In this document: one piece after another, positions 19,857-29,042 of the stretch
How the letters are laid out: each line of letters opens with the position of its first letter
Numbering within the stretch: position 1 is the first letter of the stretch
Source: a bacterium
Lineage (GTDB): Bacteria > Vulcanimicrobiota > Vulcanimicrobiia > Vulcanimicrobiales > Vulcanimicrobiaceae
DNA: 64,000 bases
Direction of reading: 5' to 3'
Assembly: GCA_021794205.1 (NCBI GenBank)
Contig: JAJYRH010000001.1
Location: 1-64,000 of the forward strand
Notes under the pieces: generated by a model
The model's database searches: none
What the model was told of the DNA's origin: nothing
What the model saw: the letters and a program-made list of their open reading frames with translations, nothing else
Position numbers and translations under genes: made by a program

Positions 19857-22037
19857 ATGGAGCGCAGGCCCAGGTTATCTCCGGTGCAGAGTATTGCCGT
19901 GGCGGCTCTCTATCTCGCTGCGTGGGTCGGCAGCGATCTCCTCGGGGCGTTCTATAACGGCTCGCACGGAACGTTTTATCCCTGGTATCTCGGCGCCGCG
20001 CTGACGTTCTACCTGATCTATACCTTCGGGTACGAGTACGCGCCGTTGGCGGTGCTCGCCGAAGTGACTCGCCCGATCCTGTTTCCCGCAACGGCGCATC
20101 TTCCGATGCTCGTCTATCTGGAGTTCGGCGTTCTCGCGGCCGTCGGCTATTCGTTGGTCGTATTGGTACTCAAGCGCCTATTGGCGGTTCGGCTCCCATT
20201 CGTGACCTTCCAAGACGCCGCAAATTTCTGCGGCGTTTCTATCGTTGCGCCCCTTATTCTCGCGTTGATTCCCGGCGCGATTGCGGTCTCGATATTCGGA
20301 GGAGGCTGGCAGCACTATTTGCGCGAGGTCGTGAGCTTTTGGGTCGGGGATACCCTCGGATTGCTCGTCCTCGTTCCGATCCTTGCAACATACTTGACGC
20401 CGCGGATCGTTCACGACCCCGAGGAACCGCCCGCCCCCGTCTACGATATCAAACTGCGCGAGCGGCTCTTGCTCTATGCAACCGTGGTCGGAGCGACGTT
20501 GCTGGGGTACGCCGCCGTGCTCACCGGCGTCAGCGGGGATCCGCTCCGCTACTTCGTCTTCCTTCCCCTCATGTGGATGGCGGCGCGAGGTGGTTTGCGC
20601 CTCGCTATCCCCGGAATCTTCGTGACCGACGCGCTGACCAGCATTCTGAACTATATCTTTCCCACCACGTCGATCCATCCGATCGATCTGCAGACGTTTA
20701 TCGTCATTTCGGCGATCTCGTCGCTCTCCGTCGGCGCGCTCGTCGACCAACGCGCGCGTGCCGAACGGCAGACGCGAGCGCTCGCATTCACCAATTCGCT
20801 CAGCGGTTTGCCGAACCGGCGCGGCCTCGAACGCTGGCTCGATCGTAGCGAGGGCGCGCTGCTGCTCGCGCTCATCGATATCGACCACATGAAGCTAACG
20901 AACGAAGGGCTCACGCGAGCGGCGGGCGACAAATTGCTTCAACGGATCGCCGAACGCTGTAACGATTTTTCCGGAGCGGATTTCGTCGCGCACGTCAGTG
21001 CCGACGAATTTGCGATGGTCGTGCGCGGGGGGATCGAAAGCGCGCAGCAGCTGGGGCAGCGCATCGCCGAGCTTTTCGAAGAACCGATTGCGGTCGAAGA
21101 GCACGAGCTCTACGTCTCGGTCTCGGTGGGAATCGCGTTCGCCGCCGGATACCCGGAATACGAAGACGTGCTGCGCCACGCCGACCTCGCCATGTATCGG
21201 GCAAAACAGGCCGGCCGTAACCGGGCGATCCTGTATACCGAGGATCTCGCAGACGAAAAGCGCACGCTTTCTTTGGCGACGGAATTACACGCCGCGGTTC
21301 GCAATCGCGAGTTCGTCCTCTTCTATCAGCCGATCTTCGAATTTATCGGCGACAATTTGCGGTGCACCGGCGTCGAAGCGCTCCTTCGCTGGAACCATCC
21401 CCGCCTCGGGCTTCTCGAGCCCGCGTCCTTTCTCGATTTTCTCGAAAACATGACGCTCGCCGAACGCGTCGGCCTCTGGGTGCTCGGCGAAGCGGCGCGG
21501 CAAGCTCGCGAATGGCTCGACGCCGACGTCGATCTCCAAGTCTGGATCAATCTTTTCCCGCGTCAGGCGCTCGACCCACGACTACCCGAACACTTAAAAA
21601 CATTGCTCGACGAACACGGGCTCTCTCCATCGCGTTTCGTGCTCGAAATCGTCGAACGCGTGATCGCCGAAGATACGAATGATATCGAGCGCGCGGTGCG
21701 CTCCCTCCACGAACTCGGAACGATGACCGCGATCGACGATTTCGGAACCGGACATTCCTCGCTTGCCCGGTTGCGCGAAGTTCCGGTCGACGTGATGAAA
21801 ATCGATCAAAAATTCGTCGCGCGTTGCGAGATCGACGATAAAGCGAGCGGCGTCGTGCAGGCGGTGCTGAAGATCGCGCAGGAGCTCCGTCTCCGTCCGC
21901 TCGCCGAGGGGATCGAAAACGAAGCACAATTGGAGCGATTACGCTTCTACGGATGTCGCTACGTCCAAGGCTATTTTCTCGCCCGTCCGATGCGAGCCGA
22001 CGATTTCTTCCGCTGGCTGACGGTGACGCGCGTCTAG
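19857..22037 (+). CDS. Membrane c-di-GMP phosphodiesterase (MASE1-like, degenerate GGDEF, EAL)
   Basis: 726 residues. Residues 1 to about 290 hold eight or so membrane helices resembling the MASE1 sensor. A GGDEF domain (about 310-455) begins SGLPNRRG but its signature is HVSADEF instead of GGDEF, so cyclase activity is unlikely. The EAL domain (about 470-720) looks intact: EALLRW, the INL asparagine region, LEIVERV, IDDFGTGHSS, the catalytic lysine in VMKIDQKFV, AEGIENEAQ and QGYFLARPM. It therefore probably degrades c-di-GMP, with the GGDEF part as a GTP-sensing or structural module. Monocistronic, with GAGGGAG before the ATG. Confidence 0.88.
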   Translation: MERRPRLSPVQSIAVAALYLAAWVGSDLLGAFYNGSHGTFYPWYLGAALTFYLIYTFGYEYAPLAVLAEVTRPILFPATAHLPMLVYLEFGVLAAVGYSLVVLVLKRLLAVRLPFVTFQDAANFCGVSIVAPLILALIPGAIAVSIFGGGWQHYLREVVSFWVGDTLGLLVLVPILATYLTPRIVHDPEEPPAPVYDIKLRERLLLYATVVGATLLGYAAVLTGVSGDPLRYFVFLPLMWMAARGGLRLAIPGIFVTDALTSILNYIFPTTSIHPIDLQTFIVISAISSLSVGALVDQRARAERQTRALAFTNSLSGLPNRRGLERWLDRSEGALLLALIDIDHMKLTNEGLTRAAGDKLLQRIAERCNDFSGADFVAHVSADEFAMVVRGGIESAQQLGQRIAELFEEPIAVEEHELYVSVSVGIAFAAGYPEYEDVLRHADLAMYRAKQAGRNRAILYTEDLADEKRTLSLATELHAAVRNREFVLFYQPIFEFIGDNLRCTGVEALLRWNHPRLGLLEPASFLDFLENMTLAERVGLWVLGEAARQAREWLDADVDLQVWINLFPRQALDPRLPEHLKTLLDEHGLSPSRFVLEIVERVIAEDTNDIERAVRSLHELGTMTAIDDFGTGHSSLARLREVPVDVMKIDQKFVARCEIDDKASGVVQAVLKIAQELRLRPLAEGIENEAQLERLRFYGCRYVQGYFLARPMRADDFFRWLTVTRV

Positions 22038-22099
22038 CGAACGTTCCATAACCCGTTCGCAGGTAGGAGTCGAGCCGACGCACGCAAACATCATAGGGC

Positions 22100-23926
22100 A
22101 TGGGCAATAAGGCGGTCAACGATTTCACGATTCGGGTCGCTACGGTCAACGGCTCGGGGAGTCAGTCCTCGAATTTGGTGCTCACGAATGCGATCTTTCG
22201 GCTCGGCGTCCCAGTAGCGCCGAAAAATGTTTTCCCTTCGAATATCGAGGGACTTCCGACGTGGTACGACATTCGAGCGACCGCACGCGGTTATCGTTGC
22301 CGAACGCGAACCATCGATCTCCTCGTCGCACTCAATACCGCCACCTGGACGCAAGACGTCGCGAGCGTTCGCACCGGGGGCGCGATCGTCCACGAAAGCA
22401 GCTACCCGGTCTCCGGGCTCACGCAGCGCGACGACATCACCTATTACGCCGTTCCCTTTACCGAACTTGCGAAGACGCACGTTAAAGACGGCGCGATGCG
22501 CAAGTACCTGACCAATATGATCTACGTGGGCGTGCTCGCCGAGTTGTTGCGCATTCCCGAATCGACGATCGAAGCCGCGCTCGGCGTGCAATTTAAGAGC
22601 AAACCGAAGGCCGCTGCGGCGAACTTGGAGGCGGTACGGGTCGGCTCGGCGTACGCGCGCGAACATCTGCCGCCGTTGGAAAATATCGCGATCGAACCGA
22701 TGACCGGCGCGACCGATGGCCTGTTCTTTATCGACGGGAATCGTGCCGCCGCGCTGGGATGCGTGATGGGCGGTTGCACCGTCAGTGCGTGGTATCCCAT
22801 CACGCCGGCCTCCTCGCTCTGCGAATCCTTTATCGCGCTCTGTGAAAAATACCGTGTCGATCCCGAGAGCGGCGAGCGAAAATATGCAATCGTTCAGGCG
22901 GAGGACGAACTCGCGGCGGTCGGCATGATCATCGGCGCCGGGTGGGCCGGAGCGCGCGCGATGACCGCGACCTCGGGACCCGGAATCTCGTTGATGGCCG
23001 AATACGTCGGCTACGCCTCCTTCACCGAAATACCGGCGGTAATTTTCGACGTGCAACGCGTCGGCCCGTCGACCGGGCTGCCGACGCGAACGATGCAAGG
23101 CGATCTCAGCTTTACCTACACCCTCGGGCACGGCGATACCAAACATCCCGTGTTGTTGCCCGGAAGTGTCGAAGAACTCTACGAAGACGGCATGGCCGCA
23201 CTCGATCTCGCCGAACGGATGCAATCTCCGGTTTTCGTGCTCTCCGATCTCGATCTCGGCATGAATTCCTGGCTGACCAAGCCGTTCGCGTACCCCGAAA
23301 AACCGTTCGATCGCGGAAAGGTTCTTCGCGCCGAGGATTTGAGCGCGCAGCCCGACTGGGGGCGCTATCGCGACGTCGACGGCGACGGAATTCCCTACCG
23401 GACGCTCCCCGGAACCGATCATCCGGCAGCCGGATATTTTACGCGCGGTACCGGACACGACGAAGAAGCGAAATACTCCGAAAATCCCGACGTGTGGCAA
23501 CGCAACCTCGATCGCCTCGCGCGCAAGCACGAGACGGCGCGTACGCTGGTCCCGCAGCCGCTCGTCGAGGAAACGGGGAGTGCGATCGGCATTCTCGCCT
23601 ACGGATCGACGCATCATGCGGTCGTCGAGGCGCGCGATCTCCTTCGCGAAGCGGGGCTGGAGACCGATTATCTCCGGGTACGCGCGCTGCCGCTCGCAGC
23701 CGAAGTGGCGACGTTTATCGATCGCCACGAAACGGTCTACGTCGTCGAACAGAATCGCGACGGTCAATTATTCGGCATCCTTCGCAACGAATTGCTTCCG
23801 GAGCAGATCGCGCGATTGCGTTCCCTCCGGCACTATAACGGCGTTCCGATCGACGCCTCGGCGATCGTCGATCCGGTACTCGAATCGCGACGCGAACTCG
23901 CCCACGCAGGAGGTGCACGTTCATGA
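22100..23926 (+). CDS. korA: 2-oxoacid:ferredoxin oxidoreductase, fused gamma-alpha subunit
   Basis: 608-residue subunit of a two-subunit 2-oxoacid (probably 2-oxoglutarate) oxidoreductase, which converts the oxoacid and CoA to acyl-CoA, CO2 and reduced ferredoxin. The N-terminal 190 residues form the gamma domain (GSGSQSSNLVLTNA at the start). Residues about 200-430 are the pyrimidine-binding domain with GNRAAALGCVMGG, WYPITPASSL and TSGPGISLMAEY, then domain II to the end. The substrate loop (VGPSTGLPTRTMQGDL) is of the KorA/OOR type. The ATG of korB overlaps its stop. Confidence 0.88.
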   Translation: MGNKAVNDFTIRVATVNGSGSQSSNLVLTNAIFRLGVPVAPKNVFPSNIEGLPTWYDIRATARGYRCRTRTIDLLVALNTATWTQDVASVRTGGAIVHESSYPVSGLTQRDDITYYAVPFTELAKTHVKDGAMRKYLTNMIYVGVLAELLRIPESTIEAALGVQFKSKPKAAAANLEAVRVGSAYAREHLPPLENIAIEPMTGATDGLFFIDGNRAAALGCVMGGCTVSAWYPITPASSLCESFIALCEKYRVDPESGERKYAIVQAEDELAAVGMIIGAGWAGARAMTATSGPGISLMAEYVGYASFTEIPAVIFDVQRVGPSTGLPTRTMQGDLSFTYTLGHGDTKHPVLLPGSVEELYEDGMAALDLAERMQSPVFVLSDLDLGMNSWLTKPFAYPEKPFDRGKVLRAEDLSAQPDWGRYRDVDGDGIPYRTLPGTDHPAAGYFTRGTGHDEEAKYSENPDVWQRNLDRLARKHETARTLVPQPLVEETGSAIGILAYGSTHHAVVEARDLLREAGLETDYLRVRALPLAAEVATFIDRHETVYVVEQNRDGQLFGILRNELLPEQIARLRSLRHYNGVPIDASAIVDPVLESRRELAHAGGARS

Positions 23927-24951
23927 CCGCCGCCGCTCAAACACTCAACATCATCGGGCTCGCTCGAGAGGTCTACAAAGGCTCGCCGACCACGCTCTGC
24001 GCGGGTTGCGGGCATAACTCGATTACCAATCATCTCATCAAAGCGCTCTACGACTACGGCGTGCCGCCGCACCGGTTGGCGAAAATGAGCGGCATCGGGT
24101 GTAGTTCGAAGACCCCCGCCTATTTCGTCGACCAGGCGCACGGCTTCAACGGCCTTCACGGGCGCATGCCCTCGGCGGCAACCGGAGCGAAGCTCGCCAA
24201 TCGCGAGTTGATGGTTCTCGGTATCAGCGGCGACGGAGATACCGCGTCGATTGGGCTCGGCCAATACTGCCACATGATTCGCCGGAACGTCGATATGACG
24301 TACATCGTCGAAAATAACGGGGTCTACGGGCTCACCAAAGGGCAGTTCTCCGCGACCGCAGATGTCGGCTCTACCCTCAAACACGGTGGAACCAATACCT
24401 ACACCACGATCGACGTCTGCGGCCTGGCGATCGAACTCGGAGCGACCTTCGTCGCGCGTTCGTTCTCCGGGGACGGAAAGCAACTCGTGCCGCTCTTGGA
24501 GGCGGCGTTCGCACATCGCGGCACGGCGATTCTCGACGTTATCAGCCCCTGCGTGACGTTCAACGACCACGAAGGATCGACCAAGAGCTACGCCTACGTG
24601 AAAGAGCACGACGTGCTCGTGAACGCCCCCGACTTTATCCCGGCGGGGAAAGAGATCGTCGTCGACTACGAACCGGGGACGGTTCAAGAAGTCGAACTCG
24701 ACGATGGTTCGCACCTTTTGTTGCGCAAACTCGACCGCGACTACGACGCGACCGATCGCCTCGGCGCGCTCCGTACGATCCACGAAAGCCGAACGCGCGG
24801 GGAACTCGTCACCGGTCTGCTCTTCGTCAGCGGCGACGAGCCCGATCTCTGCGAGCGCGAACGCATGCCCGCGCGGCCCCTTCGCGATTATGCCGAAGGA
24901 GAGCTCCGCCTGGATCGCGCGACCTTTGCGAAGATCGCAGGCGGAGCGTAG
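23923..24951 (+). CDS. korB: 2-oxoacid:ferredoxin oxidoreductase, beta subunit
   Basis: 342-residue TPP-binding partner of the upstream subunit, translationally coupled by ATGA. Cys26 and Cys29 (LCAGCGHNS), Cys60 (GIGCSS) and a cysteine near 208 (SPCVTFND) match the four [4Fe-4S] ligands of the two-subunit enzymes. The TPP motif is GDGDTASIGLGQYCH...NNGVYGLTKG. No ferredoxin domain is fused, so an external ferredoxin is needed. With citrate synthase (7173) and malate synthase (63291) in the same window it belongs to TCA-type carbon flow. The substrate (2-oxoglutarate versus pyruvate) is inference. Confidence 0.9.
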   Translation: MTAAAQTLNIIGLAREVYKGSPTTLCAGCGHNSITNHLIKALYDYGVPPHRLAKMSGIGCSSKTPAYFVDQAHGFNGLHGRMPSAATGAKLANRELMVLGISGDGDTASIGLGQYCHMIRRNVDMTYIVENNGVYGLTKGQFSATADVGSTLKHGGTNTYTTIDVCGLAIELGATFVARSFSGDGKQLVPLLEAAFAHRGTAILDVISPCVTFNDHEGSTKSYAYVKEHDVLVNAPDFIPAGKEIVVDYEPGTVQEVELDDGSHLLLRKLDRDYDATDRLGALRTIHESRTRGELVTGLLFVSGDEPDLCERERMPARPLRDYAEGELRLDRATFAKIAGGA

Positions 24952-24954
24952 CCT

Positions 24955-25305
24955 TTAGGGCCGGTTGCGTAGCCCTTCGGTGTTCTCGGCGATGCGGAAG
25001 ACCGCAACGATGAACTCGAGGTAGATGCGCGCGGCGATCGATCCGAGAACGAAGATGATCGGCGTGAGAATGATGTGCAGCACGATGCCGCCGAAGCTCG
25101 GCCCTTCGGGTGGGCCGAAGAGCGAGTAGGCAGGAACGAACGCCGAGCCGAGATAGGCGAGCGAGCCCATCGCGACGCCGACGAGTGCGATCACGTAGAC
25201 GATCTGAATGATTTTCGGAGTGATGAATGCGTGAAACGAGAGATCGTAGAGCGCGGAGAGAAAGCCCTTCGCCGCTGCGGATTGGTCCACGGTGATTCTC
25301 CTCAT
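24955..25305 (-). CDS. DUF4282-type membrane protein
   Basis: 116 residues with two long hydrophobic helices (about 33-58 and 75-105). The end, ARIYLEFIVAVFRIAENT, is the typical DUF4282 signature, as is FITPKIIQIVYVIAL for the first helix. The function is unknown. The gene is convergent with korB (three bases apart), and its N-terminal 25 residues are probably cytoplasmic. GGAGAATC precedes the ATG. Confidence 0.75.
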   Translation of the reverse strand: MRRITVDQSAAAKGFLSALYDLSFHAFITPKIIQIVYVIALVGVAMGSLAYLGSAFVPAYSLFGPPEGPSFGGIVLHIILTPIIFVLGSIAARIYLEFIVAVFRIAENTEGLRNRP

Positions 25306-25402
25306 TGGTGTGCGAGTAGTAGGTGAAAATCCGCTTCGCTCGCCGGGTTCGGCAACCTGCAGCCCTAGCAGGGCAGGGCGGCGTTCGCGCTAAGCATCCG
25401 GC

Positions 25403-25882
25403 ATGCCGATCGCACAGTCCGCCCTGAACGAACTCCTGCGTACGACGACCCAGCTGCGCCGAGTCGCGCGTGTCGGCCGCTTCGGCGGCGCGAAGGACGT
25501 TCCGTTCGTGAAGGCGCGCGGGAGCGGAGAGAACAGCCTCGGCGGATTTGCCGATGCGCGGTACGTCGTCTCGGGAACGATGGGCGCCGACGCACGCGAT
25601 ATTCTCGCGGTGCCGCTAATGAGCGGTGGAAGCGGCGGCGATTTTACGGTGTTGGTCTATGCTGCCGACGGGAGCGGCCGGCTTCGGTACGCGGGAAAAG
25701 TCGACTGGGGTGCCGGGCATATCGGCGTGACGATTTCGTATGCATCGATCGTCGTGACCGAACCGATCTATGCCGCAAACGATCCGAACTGCTGCCCGAG
25801 TGCGTATCTCGTCGAGCTCTATCAAATCCGCAAAGGGCGACTCGTTCGCGTCGGTACTGCGAACGTCCCGAAGCCCCGTTAG
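25403..25882 (+). CDS. Hypothetical protein with CCPS motif
   Basis: 159 residues, soluble-looking, with a predicted beta-rich centre (GDFTVLVYAADGSGRLRYAG) and a NDPNCCPSAYLVELYQ motif resembling the Cys-Cys-Pro segment of LppP/LprE-type actinobacterial lipoproteins. No signal peptide is visible with this start, and no strong ribosome binding site, so the true start may differ. No assigned function. Confidence 0.5.
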   Translation: MPIAQSALNELLRTTTQLRRVARVGRFGGAKDVPFVKARGSGENSLGGFADARYVVSGTMGADARDILAVPLMSGGSGGDFTVLVYAADGSGRLRYAGKVDWGAGHIGVTISYASIVVTEPIYAANDPNCCPSAYLVELYQIRKGRLVRVGTANVPKPR

Positions 25883-26094
25883 CCGGTCCGCGATTCTTTC
25901 CCCCGGTTCCCACTCAGAACGCGCCGCAGGAAACTTTCGGTCGATGCCCGCGCCATGCGTGGTTTTTATTAAGAACCCGATGGCCTCGAGTGGCTTCGGT
26001 CACGGCGATACTTACGGCAATGATTTTGGCTCCTTTGGATAGATCGACGTTACCGGATGCGGGAGTGCGTTCCTTAATCGGTAAAGGACGTATC

Positions 26095-26361
26095 GTGAAG
26101 GCGACGGTTTTTGCGTTAGTACTTATTCCAATGGTGATGCTTCCCATCGGGTTGGTCGCTTGCGAGAGCGCTTCCCAGAATAAACTTTCGCTATCGAAAA
26201 CACACGCGCCAGTTCATCGGCCACCGCGGAGTGCACTATCGGGAAGCCATGCCGTTCGCCCGGGCGCTTCGAAAAAACACGAGAACAAACACGAAATAAT
26301 TTTTTTTTTCGCGAACTACCGGACCAATGCTGCTGAATGGGATCGGAGGGAATACCGCTGA
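26095..26361 (+). CDS. Short lipoprotein, N-terminal half of a split gene
   Basis: 88 residues from a GTG preceded by AAAGGAC. The N-terminus is a clear lipoprotein signal: KATVFALVLIPMVMLPIGLVAC, with the lipobox LVAC and Cys23. The rest is Ser/Lys/His-rich. Near the end the frame crosses a run of ten T (26300-26309) and then reads 17 further codons to a stop. One T fewer would join it to the open frame that continues to 26662 and give a lipoprotein of about 188 residues. The locus is A+T-rich compared with everything around it. No family recognised. Confidence 0.5.
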   Translation: MKATVFALVLIPMVMLPIGLVACESASQNKLSLSKTHAPVHRPPRSALSGSHAVRPGASKKHENKHEIIFFFANYRTNAAEWDRREYR

Positions 26362-26662
26362 TATACAATATGCGACTCGTTTCTACGTTCGACCGGTTAA
26401 TGCATATGATGCTCGCGTTCTCATTTCAGGTATGAATAAACATCAGAAATTTGCGAAGGCAACCATAAATGACGGCATCGATGGAATGCTGTACGAACTA
26501 TATGATACGCAAGTTATTGGAAAACATGCCGTAGGGTCGACGACGCGACATGCGAAAGAATTTTGGATCACGTTGAAATTCGGGCACCTCAGGTTTAGAT
26601 GCGGGCCGCCCTATTGCAAGAAAGTAATTTGGGGAGAAACGGTATTCGGCCCGCGTATTTAA
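26327..26662 (+). pseudogene. C-terminal half of the split lipoprotein (or separate small ORF)
   Basis: An open frame runs from 26300 to 26662; its first ATG is 26327. It reads MLLNGIGGNTADIQYATRF and ends with an aromatic, Cys-containing stretch (LRFRCGPPYCKKVIWG). There is no ribosome binding site before the ATG, and the frame opens exactly at the ten-T tract, immediately after a TAA, so it is best read as the continuation of the upstream lipoprotein after a one-base slip. By hand count 26401-26640 is about 44% G+C, far below the rest of the window, which suggests foreign origin. The remnant-like 90 bases after it show no gene. Confidence 0.45.
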
Positions 26663-26750
26663 CCATGGGTTCATCGCTCAATGGGCGTTCCTGGACGCCG
26701 GCAGCAGCGTCGAGTTTCCCCAATCGGCCAAGATGATTGTCGGTTTCCAG

Positions 26751-28079
26751 TTAGCCGATGTCGCGATCGCGCGCGCGCTTGCGCGCGGCGAAGATTGCAT
26801 AGACGGGGAGGCCGCTCGCGATGATTCCCCAGCCGATCAACGTGTCGACCGGTGCCTTGTAGAGTGCGCCCGCGACGATGGCGAACGCGATCGCGGTAAA
26901 AAGCGCGGTCGAATAGGGATGCAGCGGCACCTTCATGCGCGGCTCTTCGGCGCCGCTCCGCGCGTCGCGCGCGCGAATGATGAAGAGCGCGATTCCCGCA
27001 AGCATCAGGAACAGAAAGTCGGCGCTGGTGATATAATTGAGCAATTGATCGTAACTGCGCGAGAGGGTTAACGCGACGACGATCGCCGCCTGAACCAGAA
27101 TCGCGACGATCGGCGCCCCCGTCCGTGGATCGAGCTTTGCGAAGGCGCGAAAGAAGAGGCCGTCGGCACCCATTTGGTAGTAGACGCGCGGCGCGGTGAG
27201 CAATTGATTGCTGACGAATCCGAGTAACGAAAGCGCGACGACGGTGCCGACGATGCGTTGTGCGATCGCTCCGAACGCAACGCGCGCGACATCGGCGATC
27301 GGGGTGGTCGTCGCGGCGAGGCCGGCGATGCCGAGCGCGTGGATCAGCACCGCATTAACGGCGACGTAGATCGCCGTGACGCCCAGCACGCCGAGGGCGA
27401 GCCCGCGCGGTAACGAACGCGCCGGGTCGCGCATCTCCGCCGAGACGTAGGTGCCGGGCCCCCAGCCGAGATACGAAAAGAGCACCGGAAGCATGGCGAC
27501 GCCGAGAAGCCCGAACGAGGGTTGCGGCACGGCGGCGACGGCGGCTGCGGGCGCGTGCGGCGCCGCAAGCGCGATAACGATAAAGAGCGCGAATGCGAGA
27601 ATCTTGGCGAACATGAACGCGTTCTGCGCGTTCGCGCCGGCGCGAACGCCGAGCGCGTTGATCGCTGTAAAGAGCAGCACCGCGGCGATCGCGAGCGCGC
27701 CGAGCGTTGCGGGCGTCGAGGCGATACCGAAGACCGGCGCCGCGTACCCGGCAAACGCGATCGCCGCCGAGGCCGCACCGCCGCTCATCGCGATGAAGAG
27801 CAGCATCCAGCCGAACACGAATGCGAGGGCGGGGTGAAAGGCGTCGCGCAGATAGGCGTAGAGCCCGCCGTCGAGCGGGCGGCGCGCGGCGAGTTCGCCG
27901 AGAACGAGCGCTCCGAGCAAGGAGATCGCGCCGCCGAGAACCCAGGCGCCGAGGATCGCCGGCGCCGTTCCGAGATCGCGCGCGACGACCGATGGCGTGC
28001 GAAAGATTCCCGAACCGATGATACCGCCGATGGTAACGAGCGCTACGTCGAGCGTCCCGAGCCTCCGACGAAGGTTCAC
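26751..28079 (-). CDS. APC-superfamily amino-acid permease
   Basis: 442 residues, about twelve membrane helices. The GTG start at 28079 lies in a GTGA overlap with ispH; the longer frame is read-through across ispH. The first helix carries VTIGGIIGSGIFRTPS, the APC substrate-binding GxGIF motif, and FSYLGWGPGTYVSAEMRDPARSLPRG matches the conserved helix 6-7 region of LAT/SteT-type transporters. The substrate cannot be named. Coupling to ispH is probably just operon packing. Confidence 0.85.
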   Translation of the reverse strand: MNLRRRLGTLDVALVTIGGIIGSGIFRTPSVVARDLGTAPAILGAWVLGGAISLLGALVLGELAARRPLDGGLYAYLRDAFHPALAFVFGWMLLFIAMSGGAASAAIAFAGYAAPVFGIASTPATLGALAIAAVLLFTAINALGVRAGANAQNAFMFAKILAFALFIVIALAAPHAPAAAVAAVPQPSFGLLGVAMLPVLFSYLGWGPGTYVSAEMRDPARSLPRGLALGVLGVTAIYVAVNAVLIHALGIAGLAATTTPIADVARVAFGAIAQRIVGTVVALSLLGFVSNQLLTAPRVYYQMGADGLFFRAFAKLDPRTGAPIVAILVQAAIVVALTLSRSYDQLLNYITSADFLFLMLAGIALFIIRARDARSGAEEPRMKVPLHPYSTALFTAIAFAIVAGALYKAPVDTLIGWGIIASGLPVYAIFAARKRARDRDIG

Positions 28080-29026
28080 GCGCCGGCGGAGGTTTGCAGC
28101 AGCGCGAGCTCTTTCGGCGGAGCGAAGATAATCGCGGGTTCGCGCTCTCCGAAATCGAGGATCCTCGCATCGCCGACGAGTTCGCGAATGCGCTCGACGA
28201 TGCGCGCGACGAGCGTCTCGGGCGATGAGGCGCCGGCGGTGACGCCGATACGAGCGTGCCCGGCGAACCACTCGGCGCGAAGTTGTTCGGTGCAGTCGAC
28301 GAGATAGGCAGCGGCGCCGATCTGTTCCGCGCATTCGCGCAGACGCTGCGAATTCGAACTGTTCTCCGAACCGACGACGACCACGACCTCGACCTCCGCG
28401 GCGAGCGCCTTCACCGCGACCTGACGGTTCTGCGTGGCGTAGCAAATATCGCTGCGTGCGGGCTCGCGCAACGCCGGGAAACGCTCGCGCAGTGCGGTGA
28501 GGATCGCAACCGTATCGTCGAATGAGAGCGTCGTCTGCGTGACGACGGCGACGCGCTCGGGATCGGGAACCGGCACCGAGAGTGCCTGGGCGACATCTTC
28601 AACCAATGCGATGCCGCCGGGAACGTGCCCGAGCGTTCCTTCCACCTCGTCGTGGTTGCGATGGCCGACGAGCAAAACGAAGTAGCCGTCTTTTGCAAAG
28701 CGCAGCGCTTCGAGGTGCACTTTGGAGACCAGCGGGCAGGTTGCGTCGACGATACGGAGCCCGCGTTCGCGCGCCTCCCGTTGAACCGTCGGCGAAACAC
28801 CGTGCGCGCTGAAGACCGCGAGCGCGCCGTTCGGAATCTCGTCGAGCCCCTCCACGAAGACGACGCCGCGCGCGCGGAGCCCCTCCACCACCTCGCGGTT
28901 GTGCACGATTTCGCGGCGCACGTAGAGCGGGGCGCCGTGCGCCTCGATCAGCTGCTCGACGATATCGATCGCACGGTCGACGCCGGCACAGAAGCCGCGC
29001 GGGTTGGCTAAGAGGATCTCGGTCAT
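28076..29026 (-). CDS. ispH: 4-hydroxy-3-methylbut-2-enyl diphosphate reductase
   Basis: Last enzyme of the MEP isoprenoid pathway, making IPP and DMAPP with an oxygen-sensitive iron-sulfur cluster. 316 residues. The three cluster cysteines are in NPRGFCAGVDRA, DATCPLVSKVH and DICYATQNRQ; GSENSSNSQRL and GVTAGASSPE bind substrate. The ATG is close to AGATCC without a strong ribosome binding site. The undecaprenyl carrier needed by the murein operon at the left end depends on this pathway. Confidence 0.96.
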   Translation of the reverse strand: MTEILLANPRGFCAGVDRAIDIVEQLIEAHGAPLYVRREIVHNREVVEGLRARGVVFVEGLDEIPNGALAVFSAHGVSPTVQREARERGLRIVDATCPLVSKVHLEALRFAKDGYFVLLVGHRNHDEVEGTLGHVPGGIALVEDVAQALSVPVPDPERVAVVTQTTLSFDDTVAILTALRERFPALREPARSDICYATQNRQVAVKALAAEVEVVVVVGSENSSNSQRLRECAEQIGAAAYLVDCTEQLRAEWFAGHARIGVTAGASSPETLVARIVERIRELVGDARILDFGEREPAIIFAPPKELALLQTSAGA

Positions 29027-29042
29027 AGGCGAATGGTACAGC

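Noticed and set aside
22037-22060. GCGAAC/GTTCGC repeat as terminator or LexA box
   Set aside because: No T run follows and the spacing does not fit the LexA consensus; probably chance.
22091-23767. 558-codon minus-strand frame across korA
   Set aside because: Shadow of korA, which carries full 2-oxoacid oxidoreductase motifs.
26732-27071. 112-codon plus-strand frame
   Set aside because: It overlaps the 3' end of the APC permease on the opposite strand and has no ribosome binding site or known motif.
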